Shown: positions 23,081 to 30,936 of the stretch, one piece after another | Layout of the letters: each line of letters opens with the position of its first letter | How positions within the stretch are numbered: position 1 is the first letter of the stretch | From: DATDRQ01 sp035291645 | GTDB lineage: Bacteria > Chloroflexota > Anaerolineae > Anaerolineales > UBA4823 | Assembly (NCBI GenBank): GCA_035291645.1 | Contig: DATDRQ010000271.1 | Span: forward strand, 1 to 31,384 | Length of the DNA: 31,384 nucleotides | Direction of reading: 5' to 3' | The notes under the pieces: generated by a model | What the model was told of the DNA's origin: nothing | The model's input: the letters and a program-made list of their open reading frames with translations, nothing else | Database searches by the model: none | Made by a program: the position numbers and the translations under genes

Positions 23081-24988
23081 ATGCGGGTTATTGGAACGGC
23101 TGGGCACGTCGATCACGGAAAATCGACCCTGGTCGAGGCGTTAACCGGTACCCACCCCGATCGACTAAAAGAAGAGCGCGAGCGGGAGATGACGATCGAC
23201 CTGGGCTTTGCCTGGTTGGTGCTGCCGACGGGGGAGGAGATCGGGATCATCGATGTCCCCGGTCACCGGGATTTTATCGAGAATATGCTGGCAGGGGTGG
23301 GAGGCATCGATGCCGCTCTGTTCGTGGTCGCCGCGGACGAAGGGGTGATGCCCCAAACGCGCGAGCATCTCGCCATCCTTGACTTATTGCAGATACAGGG
23401 CGGGGTGGTAGCTCTGACGAAGACCGATCTCGTCGAAGATTCGGACTGGCTGGATCTGGTAGAAGAAGATCTCCACAAAGCTCTTTCTGGAACCATCTTA
23501 CAGGAAGCGCCGGTCGTGCGCGTGTCTGCCCGACGGCGAGAGGGCCTGGAGCAACTGCTCCAGGCGCTGGGCGACTGTCTGGCGGAAAGGCCGCCGCGCC
23601 TGGACCTGGGCCGGCCGCGTTTACCAGTGGACCGGGTCTTTTCGGTGGCTGGATTTGGCACCGTGGTGACAGGGACGCTGAGCGACGGGCAGCTGCGGGT
23701 CGGGGATGAGGTTGAAATCCTGCCGCACGGCACGCGTGGCAGGGTGCGCGGCCTGCAGACGCATAAGCGTAAGGAGGAAATTGCCGTACCGGGCAGCCGC
23801 ACAGCAATCAATATCTCCGGCATTCAGTTGGACCAGATACAGCGAGGGGACGTCGTTGCGCACCCAGGAGATTACCAGACCACCCGCCGCATCGACGTGC
23901 GTTTCAGGATGCTGGCGGATGTGACCCAACCACTGGAACACAACACCGAGGTGAAATTTTATATCGGAGCCGCAGAAACCCTGGCGCGCCTGCGCCTGCT
24001 AGGTCGAGAGACTTTACAACCCGGGGAAGAAGGCTGGCTGCAGCTGGAGCTGCGCCAGGCGATCACGGCAGTACGCGGCGACCGCTATATCTTGCGCCGC
24101 CCTTCGCCTGCTGAAACGCTGGGCGGGGGAGTGGTCCTGGACCCGCGCCCGAGGGGACGCCACAAGCGATTTGCCTCGGGCGTGATCGAGCGCCTGGCCT
24201 CGCTTTCCCAGGGCAGCCCCGCGCAGGTATATGTCCAATCTCTCCAGGCGCTGGGTCCAGCTTCGATAAAGGAAGCCACCAAACGCTCCGGTTTGGAAGC
24301 CGGCGAGGCGCAGCAGGCGTTGGAAGAACTGCTGGCACAGGGCCAGCTGGTGCTGCTGGAGGAGCGGGAGGAGGCTCTCCAGGCAGGCGGCGATCAACTG
24401 GTCACCAGCCGGGCAGGCTGGGAGAACCTGGCCGCGACGATCCTGAAGGAAGTGGAGAATTATCACCGGGGTAATCCCCTGCGCCGGGGGATGCCGCGCG
24501 AGGAATTAAAGAGCCGGGCGAAAGTCGGGCCGCGCATTTTTAACGCCGTGCTGCGTAAGCTGGTCGCTGGTGGACAGCTCCAAGAAGCCGGCCCCCTGGT
24601 GTTCCAACCCGGATTTGAAATCCGCTTCTCCCCCCAGCAAGAAGTATCCGTAAAAACTCTGTTAGGACGGTTCGCAGCCGCCCCAAACGCTCCCCCGTCG
24701 GTAAAAGAGTGTACTGCCGAGGTCGGGGAGGAGATTTATGGCGCGTTGATCGAGATGAAGACCCTGATCCAGATCTCCCCGGAAGTCGTCTTCCGGCAGC
24801 AGGATTATGAGCGGATGCTGGCGGAGCTGAAGGGGTTATTCGGGGTGCACGGGACGCTGACCGCCGCCCAGGTTCGAGATCACTTCAACACCAGCCGGCG
24901 CTACGTGCTGGCGCTGTTGGAATACCTGGATTCGATCGGGGTGACCACCCGCGAGGGGGATGTTCGCCGGCTGAAGGCTAACCGCTGA
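23081..24988 (+). CDS. selB: selenocysteine-specific translation elongation factor SelB
   Basis: Carries selenocysteyl-tRNA to UGA codons marked by a SECIS hairpin. At 635 residues it has the usual length. GTPase motifs: GHVDHGKS (8-15), the DLGFAW segment after REREMTI, DVPGH (58-62) and TKTD (113-116). Domains II and III follow (VDRVFSVAGFGTVVTGTL, GDVVAHPG), then a C-terminal series of winged helices ending FNTSRRYVLALLEYLDSIGVTTREGDVRRL, which is diagnostic of SelB and binds SECIS RNA. SelA, SelD and the selC tRNA are not in the window. Its presence indicates that the organism makes selenoproteins, so UGA-terminated genes in this genome should be inspected for read-through. The start has a modest AGGAT ribosome-binding site. 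The stop codon lies in a 14-base tandem duplication. Confidence 0.96.
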   Translation: MRVIGTAGHVDHGKSTLVEALTGTHPDRLKEEREREMTIDLGFAWLVLPTGEEIGIIDVPGHRDFIENMLAGVGGIDAALFVVAADEGVMPQTREHLAILDLLQIQGGVVALTKTDLVEDSDWLDLVEEDLHKALSGTILQEAPVVRVSARRREGLEQLLQALGDCLAERPPRLDLGRPRLPVDRVFSVAGFGTVVTGTLSDGQLRVGDEVEILPHGTRGRVRGLQTHKRKEEIAVPGSRTAINISGIQLDQIQRGDVVAHPGDYQTTRRIDVRFRMLADVTQPLEHNTEVKFYIGAAETLARLRLLGRETLQPGEEGWLQLELRQAITAVRGDRYILRRPSPAETLGGGVVLDPRPRGRHKRFASGVIERLASLSQGSPAQVYVQSLQALGPASIKEATKRSGLEAGEAQQALEELLAQGQLVLLEEREEALQAGGDQLVTSRAGWENLAATILKEVENYHRGNPLRRGMPREELKSRAKVGPRIFNAVLRKLVAGGQLQEAGPLVFQPGFEIRFSPQQEVSVKTLLGRFAAAPNAPPSVKECTAEVGEEIYGALIEMKTLIQISPEVVFRQQDYERMLAELKGLFGVHGTLTAAQVRDHFNTSRRYVLALLEYLDSIGVTTREGDVRRLKANR

Positions 24989-24998
24989 AGGCTAACCG
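24971..24998. repeat. 14-bp tandem duplication at convergent gene ends
   Basis: CTGAAGGCTAACCG occurs twice in direct succession (24971-24984, 24985-24998), followed by the first four bases of a third copy. The first copy boundary contains the selB stop; the second contains the stop of the minus-strand amidohydrolase gene. A 5-base palindrome, CCGCT/AGCGG (24996-25006), overlaps its end. Confidence 0.85.
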
Positions 24999-26608
24999 CT
25001 GAGCGGCAGTTCGGTGTAAACCCAATTCCCGCCGACCATCGTACCCAGGGGGTGGATATCTGGCAGCTGTTCCACCGCGCAGGTGAAGGGGTCCGTATCG
25101 AGCACAATCAGATCGGCCAGGTAGCCGGGGGCGAGCATACCCAGGCGTTGTTCCAAACCGGCGGCGTAAGCCGCCCCGGCGGTATAGGCGTGCAAGGCTT
25201 CTTCCAACTTGAGCCGCTGTGCCGGGTACCAGCCATCTTCTCCAGGAGAACCATCCTGGCGGCGGCGCGTGACCGCGGCATGCAGCCCCCAAAAGGGGTT
25301 GGGTGAATCCACCGGGGCATCCGATCCGAAGGCCAGCCGGGTGCCCTGGTTTAGCAGGCTACGCCAGGCATAGGAATTGGATGCGCGGGCTCCCCAGTAG
25401 CGATCGGCGGCTAGGTAGTCGGAGGTGGCGTGGATCGGCTGCATGGAGGCGATCAAACCCAGGTTCGCCAGACGCGGGGCGTCGCCCGGGTGGATGATCT
25501 GCACGTGCTCGATCCGGTGGCGCAGCCGGGGGGCGGGAAACGAATTCGGAATAGCCTTCTTGTGCTCTAACTCCCTGAGTTGGTCGAAGGCATTGAGCAC
25601 TTCGTGGTTGGCGCGGTCTCCGATGGCGTGCACCGCCAGGCCGAGTCCATGCTGGACAGCCACCCGGCCTGTTTCGAATAGCTCTTCCCCATCCACCGAT
25701 AAGATTCCCCGGTTTTCGGGCTCGCCCTCATAGGGCTGGAACATGGCAGCCGTGCGCGGCCCAAGCGCGCCGTCGGCGAAGATCTTCACCGGGCCGATGC
25801 GCAGCAGATCGCCCCCAAAACCCGAACGCAGACCGAGTTCGACCGCTTGAGGCAACGCTTCGACCGGGATGCTTTTCAACACGCGCAAGCCCAGCTCACC
25901 CGCGTCGAGCAGCATCTGCAGGGCGGTAAAACAGGGCTGCCGGTCGAAGTCATGGGCTCCGGTCAGGCCCATCTGCCAGAGCTTTTCTTGAGCCTGGCGC
26001 AAGGCTGCGGCAATCTGGGCTGGTGAAGGTTCAGGAATAACCTGGGCGACGAGCTGCATGGCAGTCTCGAATAGAATACCGGTTAGAGAGCCGCTCTGTG
26101 TGCGTTGGAAGCGCCCGCCTGGCGGGTCGGCTGTCTGGGCATTTATGCCGGCCCGCTGAAAAGCGGCGGAATTAGCCCAGGCTGCATGCAGTGATTTGGC
26201 GGTCAAGTAGACAGGGTGATCCGGCGCAACGGCATCCAGATCTGAAGCCGAGCCAAAGTCACCCAGCCAGTCGTTTTGATTCCAGCCATGACCCAGGATC
26301 CATTGCCCCGCAGGGGTGGAGTGGGCGAGCTCCGCCACCCGGCGCAGGCATTCGGCGATGGTAGGCGTCTCGCAGTCGATTTTCTGCAGGCTGAAGGCGT
26401 ACTGCTGGAGATGGATGTGGGCGTCGGTCAGACCGGGCAGGACCGCTCGCCCGCCGAGGTCCACGCGCTGACCGCGGCCGGAAAACTCGGCCAGGATCTC
26501 GTCTCGCGATCCAATAGCTAGGATGCGGCCCTGGTCGATGGCGATAGCCTGCCCGAAGGGTCTCCGGGGATCGAGGGTGTGGATATGGGCGTTGAGCAGG
26601 AGCTGCAT
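24992..26608 (-). CDS. YtcJ-type metal-dependent amidohydrolase
   Basis: A 538-residue member of the Amidohydro_3 (YtcJ/LAF3-like) family, typical length. Metal and catalytic motifs are present: GLTDAHIHL (His64, His66), QWILGHGWNQNDW, VKIFADGALGPRTA, AVHAIGDRAN, RHRIEHVQ and FGSDAPVDSPNPF. The C terminus (APGYLADLIVLDTDPF) closes the beta-sandwich domain. These enzymes hydrolyse amide or N-formyl/N-acyl bonds, but substrates of most members are unknown. Reading on the minus strand, it starts 15 bases after the parB stop and probably rides on the parAB transcript. Its 3' end lies 3 bases from the selB stop on the other strand. No clear Shine-Dalgarno precedes the ATG. Confidence 0.9.
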   Translation of the reverse strand: MQLLLNAHIHTLDPRRPFGQAIAIDQGRILAIGSRDEILAEFSGRGQRVDLGGRAVLPGLTDAHIHLQQYAFSLQKIDCETPTIAECLRRVAELAHSTPAGQWILGHGWNQNDWLGDFGSASDLDAVAPDHPVYLTAKSLHAAWANSAAFQRAGINAQTADPPGGRFQRTQSGSLTGILFETAMQLVAQVIPEPSPAQIAAALRQAQEKLWQMGLTGAHDFDRQPCFTALQMLLDAGELGLRVLKSIPVEALPQAVELGLRSGFGGDLLRIGPVKIFADGALGPRTAAMFQPYEGEPENRGILSVDGEELFETGRVAVQHGLGLAVHAIGDRANHEVLNAFDQLRELEHKKAIPNSFPAPRLRHRIEHVQIIHPGDAPRLANLGLIASMQPIHATSDYLAADRYWGARASNSYAWRSLLNQGTRLAFGSDAPVDSPNPFWGLHAAVTRRRQDGSPGEDGWYPAQRLKLEEALHAYTAGAAYAAGLEQRLGMLAPGYLADLIVLDTDPFTCAVEQLPDIHPLGTMVGGNWVYTELPLSG

Positions 26609-26623
26609 GCGGAATGAGTGGTC

Positions 26624-27484
26624 TTACTTATCGTCCCCCAGGATCAGGTCGAGCAGGGTGTTCAATTCTTCATCCGAGTAGTAGTGGATCACCAGCCGGC
26701 CTCCTTGCTGGCGGTGATCGAGATACACGCGCGTGCCCAGGCGTTCTCGCAGGCGCTGCTCGAGAGCCTGGATGGCGGGTGGAGGGGCAGGCCTGGGTGG
26801 TTTTTCAGCCCGCTGCCCGCTGAGTTTATGGACCAGTTCCTCGGTCTGGCGGACGTTCAGGCCATTTTTCAGAATCGTGTGTAAAGCAGCGCTCTGTGCC
26901 TGTGAGGTGGGTAAGGCGAGCAGTGCCCGGGCATGTCCTTCGCTGATCTCCCCTTCCGCCAGGGCCTGCTGAATATCGTTGGGTAATTTGAGCAGGCGTA
27001 AAGTGTTCGTGACTGAGGTGCGGCTCTTGCCCACCTGCGCGGCGATGGCTTCGTGCGAGAGCTTGAATTCCTCCGCCAGCTGGCGATAGGCCTCGGCGGT
27101 CTCCAGCGGTCCCAGGTCAGAGCGCTGCAGATTTTCGACCAGAGACAGCTCGACCAGCTGCTGCTCCGATGCTTCGCGAATGACGGCAGGCACTTCTGAT
27201 AAACCGGCCTGGCGGGCTGCCAGCAGGCGGCGCTCACCGGCGATCAAGGTATAACGACCGGTCAGTGGACTGCGCGTGACGATCAGCGGCTGGATCACAC
27301 CGTGCTCCCGGATAGAAGCAGCCAGTTCGGCCAGCTCCTCGGCGTCGAAGCGGCCGCGTGGCTGGCGCGGGTTAGGGGAGATGCTATCCACACCTAGCAA
27401 GGTCGCTCCAGCCGCAATTGGCTGACCTTCTCCGGTGGGGAACAACGCATCTAAACCTCTGCCGAGTCCGGATCGTTTGCTCAT
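26624..27484 (-). CDS. parB: chromosome-partitioning protein ParB
   Basis: A 286-residue ParB/Spo0J protein. The N-terminal SKRSGLGRGLDALFP is the ParA-interacting peptide typical of chromosomal ParB. The CTP-binding/partition core contains NPRQPR (38-43) and IAGERR (81-86) and ends ENLQRSDL; the helix-turn-helix AIAAQVGKSRTSVTNTLRLL recognises parS. After a Pro-rich linker (EKPPRPAPPPA) the C-terminal dimerisation domain is present. It loads on parS sites near the origin and works with ParA in chromosome segregation. It starts 24 bases after the parA stop, as in most bacterial chromosomes. I found no full parS in the window, only a half-match near 30116. Confidence 0.96.
   Translation of the reverse strand: MSKRSGLGRGLDALFPTGEGQPIAAGATLLGVDSISPNPRQPRGRFDAEELAELAASIREHGVIQPLIVTRSPLTGRYTLIAGERRLLAARQAGLSEVPAVIREASEQQLVELSLVENLQRSDLGPLETAEAYRQLAEEFKLSHEAIAAQVGKSRTSVTNTLRLLKLPNDIQQALAEGEISEGHARALLALPTSQAQSAALHTILKNGLNVRQTEELVHKLSGQRAEKPPRPAPPPAIQALEQRLRERLGTRVYLDHRQQGGRLVIHYYSDEELNTLLDLILGDDK
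27384..27392 (+). other. near-consensus DnaA box (CTATCCACA) within parB
   Basis: Matches the TTATCCACA consensus at 8 of 9 positions. It lies in coding sequence, so chance occurrence is quite possible; listed because a perfect box lies 760 bases away in parA. Confidence 0.25.
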
Positions 27485-27508
27485 AGGTGGTGTTATTCCA
27501 GGGGAAAG

Positions 27509-28309
27509 TTAACCGGGTTCAAGTTGAAGAGTGGGAATCTGTACGCCGTCGCCTGCCAGGATCTCGCGCGCCAGGGCAGCATAAGCGTCGGCCCCGCTGG
27601 AGTGCGGGGCGTAGATGGAAATTGGTTGCCCGTAAGAGGGCGCTTCTGCCAGGCGCACGCTGCGCGGGATGATGGCTGTGAAGACCACTTGCGGGAAATG
27701 GCGGCGCACTTCAGCGACCACATCCATTGACAGTTTGGTCCGGCCGTCATACATAGTCAGAACCACGCCGCGCACTCGCAGTTCCGGGTAGACGGCGGTG
27801 CGCACCCGCTCCAGGGTTTGGGTGAGCTGCCCCAGGCCTTCCAGGGGCAGGTATTCGCACTGGACGGGGATAATCACGCCATCTTTAGCCGCCACCAGAC
27901 CGTTAAGAGTCAGCAGGCCGAGCGAGGGTGGGCAGTCTACCAGGATATAGTCATAGCGGTGGAGCAGGGGAGCCAGCATTTTTCGTAGATAGGTCTCCCG
28001 CGCCATCTCGCCCACGAGTTCCACCTCGGCGCCGGCGAGCGCGGGAGAAGCGGGCAGCAGGGAGATCTTCAGGCGCGGGTTGTGCAAGATCTGTGCGGAT
28101 GCCGGTGAGGCATCCATCAACGCTTCGTAGGTTCCGTTGCGGACGGTTCTCTTATCCACACCCAGGCAAGACGTGGCGTTTGCCTGTGGGTCCAGGTCGA
28201 TCAGGAGCACGCGCTGCTCGAAATTGGCCAGGTATGCTCCCAGGTTGATGGCTGTGGTGGTCTTGCCGACACCGCCTTTCTGGTTCGCCAGGGTGTAGAC
28301 TCGCCCCAT
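27509..28309 (-). CDS. parA: chromosome-partitioning ATPase ParA (Soj)
   Basis: A 266-residue ParA/MinD-family ATPase of the short chromosomal (Soj) type lacking an N-terminal DNA-binding extension. The deviant Walker A KGGVGKTT is at 11-18, LLIDLDPQANAT follows at about 35-46, and VDCPPSLGLLTLN is Walker B. The frame is open 39 codons further upstream, but that part overlaps the upstream kinase gene and has no family similarity, so I start at the ATG at 28309; GAGG about 10 bases upstream is the likely ribosome-binding site. It forms ATP-dependent nucleoid gradients that move ParB-parS complexes. The upstream kinase gene ends 2 bases before this start, so parA is tightly coupled to it. Confidence 0.95.
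   Translation of the reverse strand: MGRVYTLANQKGGVGKTTTAINLGAYLANFEQRVLLIDLDPQANATSCLGVDKRTVRNGTYEALMDASPASAQILHNPRLKISLLPASPALAGAEVELVGEMARETYLRKMLAPLLHRYDYILVDCPPSLGLLTLNGLVAAKDGVIIPVQCEYLPLEGLGQLTQTLERVRTAVYPELRVRGVVLTMYDGRTKLSMDVVAEVRRHFPQVVFTAIIPRSVRLAEAPSYGQPISIYAPHSSGADAYAALAREILAGDGVQIPTLQLEPG
28152..28160 (+). other. perfect DnaA-box sequence (TTATCCACA) within parA
   Basis: An exact copy of the 9-base DnaA-box consensus inside the parA coding region. A single box in a gene is not an origin, but yidC, khpB, parA and parB are commonly origin-proximal, so the position may be meaningful. Confidence 0.35.
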
Positions 28310-28311
28310 GA

Positions 28312-29160
28312 TCAGAAGACCTCGACCATGGTTTCGTGGATCTCGTCCGAGTTGGGGATACCGTCCAGGCCGGGTCGGGTGACAGAAATGGCAGACAGGT
28401 GGGTGGCAAAGCGGGCTGCTTCCCACGGGTCTCGGGTGGAGAAGAGGCGGAAGAAGAGCGCGGCGGCGAAGATATCACCAGCGCCGATCGGGTCGACTTC
28501 ATCCACTTCCACCGGGCGGAAGCGGCGGACATCTCCATGCCAGTACAGGCGAACCCCATCGGCGTTCTCGGTGACCGCCAGGACACGGCAGGAGGAGGCC
28601 AGCTCCTCGATCCGGGCTTCGTCGCCGCCCACATCCTCCCGGCTGATCACGGTAGCGCCGGCGTTTTCCATCACGAAGGCTGATTCAGGCCACTCCGCAG
28701 GAAAAACCCGGCCATCTTGATCCCAGGTGCGCAGCCACCCTTGCGGAGTCAGGCCAACAAAGGAGTTCGAAAAATGCCGCACCAGTCCAGGATCCACCTC
28801 CTGAGCCACCGGGCCCAAATGGACGATAGGAGTTGCCATCCAGTCTTCCGGGATGATATTCAAACCCAGGGGATGGGCGACGTGGTTGATGACCTGTATT
28901 CGTTTTCCCGAAATCACGCGGTTCTCGAAAGTTGTGCTTTTTTCGGAGGGCAGGTTGACAACCGTCGCTCCATCCAGGGGACCTAGGGGGATTTCACCAC
29001 CCCAAGAGGTGACGATGCCGACGCGCAAACCAAGGGCGTGCGCCATCAGGGCAGAATAGGTTGCGGTTCCCCCCAAGCGCAGCCCCTGCGGCGTTAAATC
29101 GACCGTGATATGCCCAATAACAAGGTAATCGATCGGTGTCACAGAGGTCAACTGGTACAT
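28312..29160 (-). CDS. PfkB/ribokinase-family kinase-like protein
   Basis: A 282-residue protein of the PfkB sugar/nucleoside kinase family, slightly shorter than the usual 300-330. It shows the N-terminal GGTATYSALMAHALGLRVGIVTSWG (family GG motif at 30-31) and the C-terminal anion-hole motif DPIGAGDIFAAAL (223-235), in which Asp229 is the expected catalytic base; the usual Thr of DTxGAGD is Pro. The substrate is unknown; ribose, nucleosides or an acyl-sugar are possible. It is placed directly before parA, overlapping nothing but leaving only 2 bases. A perfect TATAAT lies 7 bases before its ATG, suggesting that the kinase-parA-parB-amidohydrolase transcript starts here with little or no leader. 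Confidence 0.87.
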   Translation of the reverse strand: MYQLTSVTPIDYLVIGHITVDLTPQGLRLGGTATYSALMAHALGLRVGIVTSWGGEIPLGPLDGATVVNLPSEKSTTFENRVISGKRIQVINHVAHPLGLNIIPEDWMATPIVHLGPVAQEVDPGLVRHFSNSFVGLTPQGWLRTWDQDGRVFPAEWPESAFVMENAGATVISREDVGGDEARIEELASSCRVLAVTENADGVRLYWHGDVRRFRPVEVDEVDPIGAGDIFAAALFFRLFSTRDPWEAARFATHLSAISVTRPGLDGIPNSDEIHETMVEVF

Positions 29161-29167
29161 GACTCAA

Positions 29168-29173
29168 ATTATA
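29168..29173 (-). promoter_or_regulatory. candidate -10 element (TATAAT) for a leaderless transcript
   Basis: Read on the minus strand, TATAAT is followed by 7 bases and then the ATG of the PfkB-family gene (29160), so transcription would begin at or within a base or two of the start codon. No Shine-Dalgarno is seen and no good -35 element is visible at 16-18 bases. Confidence 0.42.
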
Positions 29174-29264
29174 CCTGAAGATGAAAATTACTCTTCACCG
29201 GGAGCGAAGAGAACCCGGAGGCAGCCGGGCACCGGTTTATCTTAGCCCTTCCTCTCAATAAATA

Positions 29265-29303
29265 GTGGGTTTTTTCAGCGACTACACCGCCGAAAAAACC
29301 CAC
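29265..29303 (-). terminator. hairpin with U/A-rich stem downstream of khpB
   Basis: A perfect 12-base stem (29265-29276 with 29292-29303; one arm GTGGGTTTTTTC) with an inner GCG/CGC pairing and a 7-base loop. It lies 29 bases after the khpB stop on the minus strand and upstream of the PfkB-gene promoter. It lacks a classic separate T-tract but the stem itself contains a six-T run. The likely role is ending the yidC-khpB transcript. The rest of the 171-base gap (29161-29331) holds a smaller CCCGG/CCGGG hairpin near 29216-29231. Confidence 0.55.
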
Positions 29304-29331
29304 CTTCCCAGTTTTTAATATGGACTTCGAA

Positions 29332-30090
29332 TTATTTTGGGATGATGGTAATTTTCCGCCGGGGATCTTCGCCAATGCTCTCCGTGGTCACCTCTGGATT
29401 GTTACGCAGCTCGATGTGAATGACACGCCGTTCGTTGGCGGGCATGGGTTCGAGCACCTGGCGTCGACCGGTCTTCACGGCCTGATCCGCCATCCGGCGG
29501 GCCAGCTGGCGGAGCTGGTTTTCACGGCGTGCGCGGTAGCCTTCTACATCCACGACCACCGGGATCGAGTGGCCGATCTCCTTGCTGATGATCAGGCCGG
29601 CTATGTATTGCAGCGCATTGAGAGTCTCAGCCTGCCGGCCGATCAAGACGCTCAGGTCATCGCCGTGCACGTTGACCTGGACCGGGATCCGGTTGCGATT
29701 ATCTACCGATTCGTTGTAGACAGCGGTGACCGTCGCCCGCACCTTCATCTTCTCAAGTAGTTCCATGGTTACATCTCTAGCAACGGTCAGGACAAAATCC
29801 TCATCGATTATATCCGTAGCCACGGGAGCCTGGGTTGACCTGGACGGTTCGGGATGGTCTGGCTCGGGCTCCGCGAGCCTGGAGGGAGCTTGATCTTGCG
29901 CCGGGATTTGTTTTATCGTCAGACGGATGCGGGCTTGCCGTGAGCCAAGCCCGAACAATCCCCGGCTGCCTTCGTCCAGGACTTCCACATCCACGGCTTC
30001 GCGTGGAACGCCCAATTCCTGAAGTCCCTGGTCGATGGCCTCCTCAATGGATGGAGCAATCACTTCAATATTTGCACGTCTATCTTCCAT
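29332..30090 (-). CDS. khpB: RNA-binding protein KhpB (Jag)
   Basis: A 252-residue protein with the three Jag domains in order: Jag_N (about 7-57, IEVIAPSIEEAIDQGLQELG and GLFGLGSRQARIRL), an acidic Pro-rich linker, a KH domain (about 95-182, with SVLIGRQAETLNALQ carrying the GxxG-type loop) and R3H (about 186-250, ENQLRQLARRMADQAVKTG and NERRVIHIEL). KhpB binds RNA, often with KhpA, and affects cell elongation and division. The open frame extends 11 codons further upstream, but GGGG 7 bases before the ATG at 30090 favours this start. It follows yidC by 29 bases, the classical pairing. Confidence 0.95.
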   Translation of the reverse strand: MEDRRANIEVIAPSIEEAIDQGLQELGVPREAVDVEVLDEGSRGLFGLGSRQARIRLTIKQIPAQDQAPSRLAEPEPDHPEPSRSTQAPVATDIIDEDFVLTVARDVTMELLEKMKVRATVTAVYNESVDNRNRIPVQVNVHGDDLSVLIGRQAETLNALQYIAGLIISKEIGHSIPVVVDVEGYRARRENQLRQLARRMADQAVKTGRRQVLEPMPANERRVIHIELRNNPEVTTESIGEDPRRKITIIPK

Positions 30091-30119
30091 AATCATCCCC
30101 TTTCTGCTCCTTTCCTGTT

Positions 30120-30905
30120 TCACTTGGGAGCATTCCTGGCAGGGATCAAATTCCGCCAGTTGAGCTTGCCCATGGCCGCATATTGAAGTACCCCGACGAG
30201 ATTGCTGGTGACGAAATACAAGGCCAGTCCGGACGGGAAGCTATATGCCAGGTATCCCATGAACAACGGCATGTACAGGTTCATTGCCCGGGTCATACCG
30301 GCGCCCTGGTCGCCCGTTGTGGAGGGTGGGGTCATTAACTTTGACTGAAAGAAGGTAGATACGACCACCAGGATCGCCAGGATAGGAATGGTAAACCCGG
30401 CGATGGCGATGCCGAAATCTTTTTCAGGTACGCTCAGGTCCATCCACAAGAAATAGCTGTTGAGGGGGATCAAAGAGGCGGCGTTCGTGAAGGGATAGAC
30501 ATGGTTTGTGAAGTTCAACAGCTGGGTGGGCGCGGGTGGTAATGCCTGATTAATGGCCTGGTACAGGCCGATGATGATCGGGAACTGGATCAGCGTTGGC
30601 AGGCAGGAACCGAAAGGATTGACCCCCATCTCCTTATACAGTTTCATCTGCTCCTGGGAGAGCTTCTCTTTATTATCCTTGTACTTTTTCTGGATGTCCA
30701 GCCATTGCTTGGACTTCTGCATGTCCTGCATCTTCTGGGTGCTCTTCATCTGTTGGGAAGTCAGTGGATAGGTGACCAGGCGCACCAGGATGGTAAAAAC
30801 GATAATCGCCAGACCAAAGTTGTTTGCCAGGACGTTGTAGATCCAAAGCAAAGAATTGATCATCGGGTTGAGGATCAGTAGACTCCAGATTTGCGAAATA
30901 TCCAT
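30120..30905 (-). CDS. yidC: membrane protein insertase YidC (OxaA type)
   Basis: A 261-residue insertase of the short Gram-positive/Oxa1-like type without the large periplasmic domain. NNFGLAIIVFTILVRLVTYPLTSQQMKS contains the conserved membrane arginine (Arg42). A charged cytoplasmic hairpin (KKYKDNKEKLSQEQMKLYKEMGVNPFGSCLPTLIQFPII) is diagnostic of the family. Later helices include FYxS-like SGLALYFVTSNLVGVLQ. About five transmembrane segments are expected. It inserts small membrane proteins alone or with SecYEG. It precedes khpB as in most bacteria; the gene on its other side encodes a PQQ-repeat protein rather than the usual rnpA. Confidence 0.96.
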   Translation of the reverse strand: MDISQIWSLLILNPMINSLLWIYNVLANNFGLAIIVFTILVRLVTYPLTSQQMKSTQKMQDMQKSKQWLDIQKKYKDNKEKLSQEQMKLYKEMGVNPFGSCLPTLIQFPIIIGLYQAINQALPPAPTQLLNFTNHVYPFTNAASLIPLNSYFLWMDLSVPEKDFGIAIAGFTIPILAILVVVSTFFQSKLMTPPSTTGDQGAGMTRAMNLYMPLFMGYLAYSFPSGLALYFVTSNLVGVLQYAAMGKLNWRNLIPARNAPK

Positions 30906-30936
30906 GCTGCGTTTTTTCCTTACTATGAATTGCGGT

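Noticed and set aside
23001..23144. 47-codon ORF overlapping the selB start
   Set aside because: No good ribosome-binding site, and its second half is simply selB sequence in another frame; could be real but not supportable.
28310..28426. 39-codon N-terminal extension of parA
   Set aside because: It overlaps the end of the PfkB-family gene and precedes the standard ParA start (MGRVYTLANQKGG); no ParA of this type has such an extension.
29199..29240. Possible tRNA suggested by a GGTTC-like stretch and GC-rich stems on the minus strand
   Set aside because: No cloverleaf forms: the putative T loop would be too long and no acceptor or anticodon stem pairs.
30116..30123. TGTTTCAC, a perfect half of the parS consensus, at the yidC stop
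   Set aside because: The second half does not match (only about 10 of 16 positions overall), so it is probably a chance half-site.
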